A stretch of 64,000 nucleotides of DNA. Origin: Rhynchonema sp. JSB1_4 (Eukaryota; Nematoda; Chromadorea; Monhysterida; Xyalidae). A program made the position numbers and the translations under genes. The notes below the pieces were generated by a model, which was given only the letters and a program-made list of their open reading frames with translations, was not told the origin of the DNA and did not search any database. Numbering within the stretch: the stretch's first letter is position 1; each line of letters starts with the position of its first letter. The stretch spans positions 1-64,000 of the forward strand of contig JASAMV010004719.1 of the NCBI GenBank assembly GCA_030248065.1, written 5' to 3'. This document shows, piece after piece, positions 40,501 to 48,663 of this stretch.

Positions 40501-43500
40501 AAAACACACCCATAGTACCCATTTTTAGGCGATTTTCAGCGAAAATTTGGAAAAAGTACCATTTTTGCCTCATTTTTTGGCCAAAATTGAATCACAAAAA
40601 CGGTGTTTTTTCGCCTTGTTGGGTGACCAAAATCATACCTCTCACGCTTCCGGTCCCAACCCCGCATCATACTTTCCTCCCACACATGGGCGTGCCACTA
40701 CACTGTTTAGGGGGGCTGTATTTTTGGGGGGCTCTATTTTTGGGGGGGCTGTATTTTTTCGCTGCCCAAAATCTCAAAAAATGTTCCAAAAAATACCCCT
40801 AAAATGGAGTTCTGTCAGGGTGTTACTGGTCATTATTGAGTGTTTTTAGGTGCAGATCTATCCAATACCCAATACCAGGCCCACACCCAATACGCAATAC
40901 CGGCACCCAATACCGTAAAAACCTAAATACAGCCCCCCCGTAATACAGGCTACAGCCTATACTTGCGTATTTTTCCGCAAAATATATTTTTGGAAAAAAA
41001 CCGTTTTTTTTTCGAAAAAAAAAACCGTTTTTTTCCAAATATTTTTCCAGTACTTAAGGATACCCATGGTCCAAAAACACCTATTTTGGAGAAAATTTTG
41101 TCTGGAAATGGCCTGAAACAGGCTAAAAATGCACCTGGAGATTAAAAAGTGTTCATTTTGAACTGTTTAGCACCGATTTACATTGGTTTTGACAACATCC
41201 TTTCGCAACCTTTGAAAATATTTCGGAAATTTTTGGAAAAAAACGGTTTTTTTTCCAAATGTTGCCACTTGGAAAAATTTCCGGAAAAATAAAAACGTAT
41301 TTTTCCGGGCCTCGGAAAAAAACGGTTTTTTTTCGGTTTTTTTCGGAAAAAAACGGTTTTTTTCCGGCCCGCAAGTATACTACAGCCCCCCCCAAAAGGG
41401 GTCAGTGAATTAATAGAGCCCCCCCAAGTAACATCCCATATACAGTGGTGTATTAATGCTTGATAGTGGTGCACAGGTACATTTATGCACGTGGTTGTTG
41501 TTCGTTCAGAGCACATAATACGAATCTTATTGACCAATAGAGACGAATAAATGCGATTACAAGCGAAAAAACATCCTTTCAAACCCCTTTTTAGGGGTTT
41601 TTGGGGGTATTTCTGGGAACATTTTTTTCAGGTTCGGGTCAGTGAATTAATAGAGGCCCCCGGAATAGAGCCCCCCAAAATGGGGTCAGTGAGTTAATAG
41701 AGCCCCCCTTCTATTTAGGTTTTTACGGTACCTGATATTGGGTATTGGGTACCCAATACCAGGTATTGGGTATTGGGTGATATTGGGTCAGTGTTGTACT
41801 TGGTCAGGGTGTTGACGATAGATAGATTGGGACCCGAAATGTGTTGACGATAGATAGATGACCCAAGTCCGAAATCTTGGGGGGGGGTCGACCCAAACTT
41901 GTTGACGATAGATAGATGGTGGGGGGTCGCCAAAAATCAAGGTATAGTATAGTGCATTAAGTAGGTAATAATGTGTAAATATTAATGAAAATGTGTACAG
42001 ATGTACTAAATCCGCGCGTAGCGCGCGATTTTTGCCTATTTGTGGTGAAAAGTACCGATTTTGAGCCATTTTGAGGCAAAAATGTCAATTTTGGTCAAAA
42101 AAACACAAACCCCCCCCCCCCGCCCTGGGTACAAATTGGGTATTGCCCCCATGCAGAGGTGGGAATCGGGCCGGGTTACCTCGGCCCGGCCCGGCCCGAC
42201 GAGGTCCGGGGGTCGGCCCGGCCCGGCCCGGCCCGACAGTTCGGGCCGGGAAGTCAGGCCCGGCACGGCCCGACTTGGAAAAAAGTCGGCCCGGCCCGGC
42301 CCGATTTTTTCGGCCCGTTCGGTACCAATTTGCAGAATCGCGAGAAATTTTGGCAAATTTAGCCTGAAAAATCACGATTTTTTATTGAAATTCGATGATG
42401 TCGGGCCTTTTTGGGCCGGCCACCCCGGCCCGGCCCGGCCCGACATTCCGAAAAGTCGGCCCGGCCCGACCGTTCGGGCCGGAAACCTCGGAAAATACCC
42501 GGCCCGGCCTAGAAAAAAAACAGGAAAGGAAAAAAGGGAGAAAGAGCCAAAAAGCCAAGAAGCAAGAAACACCCAAAGCAAAACACCGCAAGCGCCAAGC
42601 AGCCGCCGCAGCGACCCACAGAGCAACAACAAAAAAAGAGGCCGAAACAAAGAAGAGAAAAAGGGAAAAAAAGAAACGCCCCCACCCCAACGAAAGGAGC
42701 AAGAAAAAAGAAAGGAAAAGGAGAAGAGAAGACCAGCAAGCAGACGAAAAAAAAAAAAAACCCACCGAAACGCCGGGCCGGGCCGGGCCGGCCCGATTCC
42801 CACCTATGACCCCCGTCCAACAGGAGGGGGAAGGGGGGGGAAGGACAATAACACGACAGTCAGGAAAACGCAAAACAAAGGGGCGCCAAGCGCCAAAGGC
42901 GCAAAAAAATCTTGCGACAGAAAACTTACAGGTGCAGTGGCAAAGAGCCGACTCGAGGACCTCAGTGTAGTACTTGGCCAGGGTGTTGACGATAGATAGA
43001 TTGGGACCCGAAATGTGTTGACGATAGATAGATGACCCAAGTCCGAAATCTGGGGGGGGGTCGACCCAAACTTGTTGACGATAGATAGATGGTGGGGGGG
43101 GGGTCGCCAAAAATCAAGGTATAGTAGTGTACTAAGTAGGTAATAATGTGTAAATATTAATGAAAATGTACTAAGATGTACTAAATCCGCGCGTAGCGCG
43201 CGATTTTTTGCCTATTTGGGACAAAAATACCGATTTTGAGCCATTTTGAGGCAAAAATACCCATTTTGGGGTCGAAATGTGTTGACGATAGATAGATTGT
43301 TCCCAGAATTTGTTGACGATAGATAGATTTGCCCATAAGTGTTGACGATAGATAGATGAAATCAAAAAGTGTTGACGATAGATAGATGAATTTGGGGGGG
43401 GACCCCCCCCCCCCCCCCCCCCCCCCCCCCAAGTACTACCCTGCCTCCCCCCCCCCCCCAGGAACTACACTGCCCCCGTCCGACAATAACACGACAGTCA

Positions 43501-43630
43501 CAAAAAAATCTTGCGACAGAAAACTTACAGGTGCAGTGGCAACAGAGCGACTTGATGACCTTGTGGCATTGTTTAGCGACAAGGTGATCGTCTGCGACGC
43601 CAAACGCGACCGCGCAACTTTACAAAACAT
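34541..43630 (-). CDS. NAD-dependent isocitrate dehydrogenase subunit, mitochondrial (beta-like)
   Basis: Nine exons in transcript order: 43529-43630, 38409-38554, 37821-38007, 36958-37053, 36397-36567, 35688-35783, 35247-35381, 34717-34846, 34541-34647; 389 residues. Exon 1 is a mitochondrial presequence ([20 protein letters not shown], rich in R/S, no acids) ending at a GTAAGT donor. Body motifs: [118 protein letters not shown]3 oxidises isocitrate to 2-oxoglutarate in the TCA cycle as a heteromer; [17 protein letters not shown] favours the beta (regulatory) branch over gamma or alpha. Intron 1 is 4974 bp and packed with repeats; all others are small. Confidence 0.93.
36062..36256. repeat. 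Inverted repeat in an IDH3 intron
   Basis: TAAAGGCAAACTAC and CCAACACGAGCCCGATTTC at 36062-36097 recur inverted at 36221-36256. The loop includes GTGAAACATTC. Likely a small palindromic element. Confidence 0.65.
37395..37769. mobile_element. hAT-like MITE, family 2, copy A
   Basis: Starts TATACTTGCGTATTTTTCCG and ends CGCAAGCATA; flanked by a perfect 8-bp duplication TGCCTACG (37387-37394, 37770-37777). Interior rich in GGTTTTTTTC and AAAAAACGG blocks. It sits in an IDH3 intron 44 bp from exon 37821-38007. Confidence 0.9.
38575..38990 (+). repeat. ATCTATCTATCGTCAACA module, forward copy
   Basis: Six copies of ATCTATCTATCGTCAACA (some with one or two changes) spaced 30-200 bp, separated by CAAAATCGGTATTTTTCACC, CGCGCGCTACGCGCGGATTT and GACCCCCC sequence. 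The same module occurs inverted at 41.8-42.1 and 42.97-43.4 kb. Confidence 0.85.
38991..40949. repeat. Mosaic of C-tract repeats in IDH3 intron 1
   Basis: Short repeated phrases: AATAGAGCCCCCC and AATACAGCCCCCC (39.54-39.63, 39.84, 40.9 kb, in both orientations), GGTTGCAAGGTACCC (39.34-39.42 kb) with its inverse (40.08-40.16 kb), AAATTAGTGTACC (39.0-39.27 kb), GAGTACTTACCT (40.34-40.40 kb), and AAAATCGCGCGCTCCGCGCG (40.21 kb). A segment with ACCAATAACACCCTGACAGA at 39.76 kb recurs inverted at 40.79 kb. No coding capacity. Confidence 0.75.
40958..41379. mobile_element. hAT-like MITE, family 2, copy B
   Basis: Starts TATACTTGCG and ends CGCAAGTATA; perfect 8-bp duplication CTACAGCC (40950-40957, 41380-41387). 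Same orientation as copy A and mostly the same sequence, slightly longer in the T/A blocks. It is inserted into the C-tract repeat, so it arrived later. Confidence 0.9.
41388..41790. repeat. C-tract repeats, second block
   Basis: AATAGAGCCCCCC phrases recur with GGGGTCAGTGAATTAATAGA, and a short GGTATTGGGTATTGGGT tandem run near 41.75 kb. Confidence 0.65.
41791..42110 (-). repeat. ATCTATCTATCGTCAACA module, inverted copy 1
   Basis: Three TGTTGACGATAGATAGAT units with CGCGCGTAGCGCGCGATTTT and TTTTGAGCCATTTTGAGGC in the order expected of the inverted forward module. Confidence 0.85.
42157..42805. mobile_element. GGCCCGG-rich element with inverted ends
   Basis: Begins AGGTGGGAATCGGGCCGGG and ends CCGGCCCGATTCCCACCT in perfect inverse. 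The two outer thirds are (GGCCCGGCCCG)-type repeats, the inner part purine-rich AAAGGAAAAAGGG. An open frame of over 300 codons passes through but is low-complexity. No clear target duplication. Confidence 0.7.
42905..42962 (-). pseudogene. Duplicated end of IDH3 exon 1 with its splice donor
   Basis: TCTTGCGACAGAAAACTTAC AGGTGCAGTGGCAA here is the same as the exon 1 / intron 1 junction at 43510-43550, including the GTAAGT donor (minus strand), and upstream GACAATAACACGACAGTCA is shared too. It encodes only about 12 presequence codons ([10 protein letters not shown] against [10 protein letters not shown]). A broken copy. Confidence 0.7.
42970..43395 (-). repeat. ATCTATCTATCGTCAACA module, inverted copy 2
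   Basis: Seven GTTGACGATAGATAGAT units plus the CGCGCGTAGCGCGCG core. It is followed by a long C-run at 43409-43431. Confidence 0.85.
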
Positions 43631-44127
43631 TGCGTATTGCGATGCGACTGCGAGCGACAGCCGGCCGGCGGCGGCGATTCACAAAAAGTCCGAGAAGCAG
43701 AAACGAGAGTAAAACGAGCCTCTAAAATAAAATTTGATGTTAATTTGATTGAACAGATTTCAAAGCTTGAACAGAAAAAACAAGTGATGCGACGATAAGC
43801 ACAAATGTTTGATTTTGGCTCGCTCGCATGCAGCAAATCGCAAAGTGCATGTATGTGCAAGTTTCAGAGTTTCTCTTTCATTACATTTTTTTGTGGATCC
43901 ATAATTTTTCCGGTTCTTATGTTGTCACGTGTTCACCACCGGAAGATGTGTCACGGTGAGCCTAAATATATTCGTAAGCGTGGCCCAAGCTCAAGCCTAA
44001 GCCCAAGCCGTGGTTCAGAACCATGTTCCTTGAAATTTTTTGAATTTGAATTTGAATTGAATTTGAACGAATCCTCCCGGCGCGGTCACGGTGTCATTGG
44101 CACAAGGATGTACTAATTTGATGGCAC

Positions 44128-44541
44128 CAGTGTTGGAGCTGGGGGGTTTGGGGGTTGCCATCCCCCCAGTACAGTAGGTATCCGTATCCCCCTCGCCTGG
44201 TACAGTAGGTATCCCCCGATGTTTGGCATGGTACACTAGGTATCCCCCGATTTTTGCCCCGGTACAGTACGTATCCTCCGATTTTGCCCCAAAGGTGCCT
44301 ATATTTTTACCAAAATGGCGAAAATTAGTGTAAAACCGATGCTTTTTACCTCAAAATACCCAAAACTCGCGCGCTACGCACGCAAGTTCCACGTTTTCAC
44401 ACGACTCCACACAAAAACATTTAAATTTTTCACCCAAAAACCTACCCCCCAACCCCCAGGCCATCGGCCCTGGTACAGTAGGTATGCCCCTCTCTCACCC
44501 CGGTACAGCAGGTATCCCTCTCCAGAGTACCCCCAACACTG
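44128..44541. mobile_element. hAT-like element with GGTACAGTAGGTATCCCCC repeats
   Basis: Ends CAGTGTTGG and CCAACACTG. Flanks GATGGCAC and GATAGCGC agree at six of eight positions, suggesting an old 8-bp duplication. Inside are about seven GGTACAGTAGGTATCCCCC-type repeats near both ends and AAAACTCGCGCGCTACGCACG in the centre. Confidence 0.65.
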
Positions 44542-44645
44542 GATAGCGCTTTTCTGATAAATGAAACTTGCTCAATTAAGCTGAGCCTGTGCGTGTGCAC
44601 TGTACCCCACCCATGCCACGTTCACTCGTCGTTGTGTACCGTTCG

Positions 44646-44740
44646 ATCTGGCAGGCTAGGCAGTGTTTGGCCAGGTTGGTTCTGGGATCAAGCCCCAGCG
44701 AACGGAGCAACATCAAAATGGTGTCGTGGGTTAACTAGCC
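44646..44740 (+). repeat. 5S-like SINE fragment (candidate)
   Basis: CGATCTGGCAGGCTAGGCAG followed by GGCCAGGTTGGTTCTGGGAT resembles the 5S rRNA internal promoter region (GGAAGCTAAGCAGGG..CCTGGTTAGTACTTGGATG). A related copy (GATCTGGCAGGCTAAGCAGA) is at 55092 with a partly shared downstream tail. Confidence 0.35.
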
Positions 44741-45422
44741 TTTCATCCCTGAGAAGGGTTGGCAAAGGGGAAGCGGCAATCGCTGTGGGTAACGGGCATC
44801 TACCCATGAGAGTTGTTGGCATGTACGTCCCTCTCCCTCGTGGGGCCTCAATTCTGCGCAATGTGGCTTTACCGTTTTACCTTTGTGTGTAGTCCCAGAA
44901 AATAAAAAATACACAAACAAACATAAATGGTTACGCGTAACTGTTTGCAGAACTGATTTAGTTTGCAGGCGTGTGTGTGTGTCGTATATGTGCGCTGATT
45001 TGTGTTGATTTCTGCCAAAAATACAATGTGTAATGCTGTCCGATGTGGTCATGATATCACCGAGGCGCAACAGGAATTCCAGAAAAGGATTTACACCAGG
45101 GGACTTTATGTTTGCTTGCACAATGAGTCTCAACATATGGGCGTTTGCCGTTTTCATCCTGTGTGTACCTCCCGACAACCTCATACTGCCGCACTGACAG
45201 CATCCCTTGGACAGCAACCTTTCATTTTGCAAACCGGTTTGTAAAAGATGTCCTAAATAGGCAGGATATCCAGTCCAACGCGAGTCTTTTTGCAAACAAA
45301 GATTTACACCTTTTATGTTTGGCACACATAGATACAAAACTCACTCATTTCGGTCACCTGACAGAAAGTTGAGAGATTCCTTGCCGCACTGAAATAGTTT
45401 TGCGGCCTTATATTTCATCAAC
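44741..45422. other. Intergenic
   Basis: No gene supported; immediate upstream region of the small + strand gene. Confidence 0.5.
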
Positions 45423-46118
45423 ATGATGCGAAAAGAGGTGGTGACAACGATTTCCAGGTACTACGACGATCGCGGCAAGCAGATCACGGTAACTAATTTG
45501 TTATAAGCAAAAAATTTGCTTTGTAAGGCGTTGATTTCGCGCAGGAACACACCGAGACCGAAGCGCGCGAGATGAACGGCACAACGCTGGAGCGCAGCAA
45601 ACGTGATGTTTCAACGAAACAGGGCGATGTGGTTGACACTCGGCTCTTGCGAGCATTGCCGATTGTGGCCGTGATGGAGAAGCCGAGTGAGAAATTGAAC
45701 GCACGTGTGTGGCTGTTGCGTGACCTGGATATGTTTCGTGAGCAGGTTTGGGCACTGAAGACACTCAAACGGAAATTGGTCTTTTTGCGTGACTCTTTGT
45801 GGTCTCCACATAAATGCGCGGCGGTGACGTGTCCGCCCTGTCTGGCAATGGGAAAATGCACAACAGTTTTCAGATAGGTATTTCGAAACCGGGCGTCGTC
45901 GAACATGAAATGCGGAAGAAAATTAAGAAAGTAAACGGTCATTTCAGCTCAATCGTACCAAGCGCTACGACGCGCTGCTCGAATCGATCGAGAACAAGCC
46001 GGACGTCAACGGGGGCAAGAATGGCTCAGCCAAGGTGCGTTTCAGAATTGTCGGAAAGCCGATGCTCGGCCAACACGTCCAGAAATGTGTCGACTACTTT
46101 GATGCCGCTGACAAATAA
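45423..46118 (+). CDS. Small protein of unknown function, 145 residues
   Basis: Exons 45423-45488, 45545-45745 and 45948-46118 join in phase 0 with clear donors (GTAACT, GTTTGG) and acceptors (GCGCAG, TTTCAG). Sequence is highly charged: MMRKEVVTTISRYYDDRGKQ, LNARVWLLRDLDMFREQ, TKRYDALLESIENK, ending GQHVQKCVDYFDAADK. No signal peptide or membrane segment; a helical intracellular protein is likely. Not recognised. An ATG pair opens it and either may be used. Confidence 0.7.
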
Positions 46119-46741
46119 TCCCTGTTTTGAAATCATTTTCATTCTGCTAAATGTGTCATAAGTTGGCACGGTATGTACGTTCAAATATAATTAATTGTCA
46201 TGTGATTACGTCTGAAGAATACTGTTTATTGTTATTGTTCAGGAAGAAGTATTTCGGCAGAAATTGCACTAGTTTTTTTAGTTCGACTGTTCAATCAAAC
46301 CACAATTACTAGCGAACACAGGTTTTAACTTACCTTTCTTTTCATCTTTGACATTCATTTTTGTAAAAACCAGCTTCTAATAGAACTATGGATTAATAAA
46401 ATGTTTGCGTACGACGCCAAACAATGCATAATATTTTCTGACGCAGGGAACTTGCTCGACAATCAGGACAAGAAAGTGCAATAATATGCAGAAGGTCCAA
46501 TTTATTACCAACGACGTGCAGTTCTAACGATAATGCTCGCGAAACAATTGAAAAAAGGCCACGTTTGACAATAGTCGTAAAATTGGCAGTCACTATGGCC
46601 ACTAAAACACACTGCCAAACAACTGAAGGCAAAAAAACAGCGGACAAAGAATACGTTGCCACTTGCTGTATGTGGGATCGGTCTTTGTCTAAGTCCAGTG
46701 GTGCCAGAATCTTAGCAAACCAAAAGAAGGGCAAACAGGGT
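46119..46741. other. Convergent intergenic region
   Basis: Lies between the small + gene and the 3' end of the kelch gene. No further gene recognised. Confidence 0.55.
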
Positions 46742-48663
46742 TTATGGGGCGCAGAATTCTTCGACTGGGGTCGCTGTGAACGCTTGATCGTTTTTGACAG
46801 ACAAGCTTCGGATTTTCGGTTTTCCCCAGCTATCACCGCCTTCATCGTATTCCTCCACACATTTCAGCGAGCCCGTATCGTAGTTGTGTCCACCGAGAGC
46901 GTAGATCTTGCCGTCCCACCGAACCAAGCCTAAAATAGGAAAAAAACGTATTCGGGAGGAAGGTAAGCAGGTCCGAGCAGGGTTGGGCAAAAAAAACGAC
47001 GGCGTTTCTTCTTTTAAAAATTGACGTCTTGTTCAAAAAAAACGCCTGGGTCGTTTTTCGCTTTTTTAAATACTGAATTTCCTCCTGATTTTTTTTTTGA
47101 ATTTTTCCTGATTTTTCAGGGAAAGTACCCTGATCATCAAGGAAAATCAATTTTTTGTCCCATTTTTTTCAAAAAATTTTCGACCAATTTTTACTTTGTC
47201 GAGATACGTCGATATACGGAGTTTGATTTTCAATGATGACCCCGGCCAAAGTTGGTCCCATGATGCGGGTCTGATATGGGGTCCTAGGAACTCGCTAGAA
47301 AAGGGTTGAAACCCGTTTATTTTGCCTCAGAACACATAGAATTACTTCATTTAACCACGTTTTCTTCCCAACATGAGCGTTTTCCAATTTTTTGGGGGGC
47401 ATATTTTGGTCATCTGGGCGTTTTAAAAAAGCGTTTTTTAAAAAAAAAACGTTTTTAAAAAAACGATTTTTTGAAAAAAAAGTTTTTTGCCCAACCCTGG
47501 GTCCGAGAAATAACAGAAAAAAATTGGTTTTGAGCCGAATTGATTTGATATACATAGGCACATCCTACCCAGTCGATCTCGTCCGGTGTTCATGTCAGCG
47601 AGCTTGCTCCACGTGTTTGATGTTGGGCTGTACTTTTCACAGCACGACAGCGAATGCACAGGACCAAATCCACCACAGACCATGATTGAGCCATCATTCA
47701 TGCGAACAGCTCCGGCATTACCACCTGTATGCAAATGATTTCGTAACCCACCACATGAAGTTTTACTTACAAAAGTCATTTGAAGGCTTACCTCGAGGTG
47801 TCGGGATGTTAGGCAGCACAGTCCATTGTTTGTAAATAAAGTTCCAGACCATTGACGGTCCCATTAGAGTCTCTCTGGTCAGTTTGTTTCGCTTGTAGCC
47901 GGCCATTAGGTACATTTGCAGTTGATCTCTGTCGACAACCACAGCTTGATGGGCTGCTTGAAACGGCATTTCCATCTCAGGCGCGATTTTACATTCCCTG
48001 GAGCATGTTGACGTCCATTTCTGCGGTTTGACAGAAAAGTAAGATCAATGTTGGCCACACACCTTTTGCACATGTCGCAAATTTCGCATGAAGACAACAT
48101 TTGTCCATTTGGTCCGTACCCACCGCAAACGTAAATTCTGCAATAAATCGCTCATCTTGCTAGCGATGATTGGCTTTAACATCATGTACACCGCAATCTA
48201 CACTACGACGAACGCGAAAAACAGGAAAGGATTAATTAATTAATTTCCTCACTTTTCGTCGATACACGCTGACACGTGTGCTGCTCTGGGTATAGTTAAG
48301 TTGCCGAAAATTCGTGTTTTGTCCTTTTCGAAGTCATGCTCGACAATTTTGCTTTCCAACCCACGTGTCGCTGGCTCCTGCCCGCCCGACACGTACATCT
48401 TACAGTAATCACACAGTGAGACTGATGGGAAAGTGATGAAGTCGGTCTCCAAACCTGAATAATGCGCGCAGTTAAGTTATTGTTGTCGAAAAACTGTAAT
48501 AAAAGCATAACGGACCGAAATTCTCCGGCACGAGTCTGGGTTCCTCATCTGGCAGATAAACTTGTCCTTGTCGCATGTATGATCCTGGTACAACAATACC
48601 AGTGTTGCCGAAAAACGCCGTCGTTACCCTGAGCGCACAAGAAAGTAAAATTAGGCAGTTCAT
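46742..48663 (-). CDS. Secreted kelch-repeat protein
   Basis: Exons in transcript order: 48516-48663, 48253-48454, 48059-48137, 47792-48020, 47569-47724, 46742-46929; 333 residues. The start MNCLILLSCALRVTTAFFG looks like a signal peptide. Kelch strands with the GG doublet recur: MYVSGGQE, IYVCGGYG, IMVCGGFG, IYALGGHN, each followed by a conserved Tyr/Trp region (KYSPTSNTWSKLADM; EYDEGGDSWGKP). Four or five blades suggest an incomplete or intermolecular propeller. An unusual cysteine group CEICDMCKRC follows the second GG. Secreted or luminal kelch proteins lack the BTB domain typical of cytosolic ones. The intron 46930-47568 contains a hAT-like MITE. Confidence 0.83.
46978..47499. mobile_element. 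hAT-like MITE, family 1, copy B
   Basis: Starts CAGGGTTGGGC, ends GCCCAACCCTG; perfect 8-bp duplication GGTCCGAG (46970-46977, 47500-47507). It is the inverse of the 29.5-kb copy. It sits in the last kelch intron, 49 bp from the final exon. Confidence 0.93.

Noticed and set aside
42061..42999. 312-codon open frame on + (and long frames on -)
   Set aside because: It runs through the GGCCCGG element; composition is pure repeat (RPGPARP, KKKEKRKKKK) with no domain. Overlapping frames on all strands are equally open.
45603..45622. Possible 20-nt micro-intron GTGATGTTTC...AACAG in the small + gene
   Set aside because: Removing 20 nt would break the frame that otherwise stays open and fits the phases; the motif is most simply coding (RDVSTKQ).
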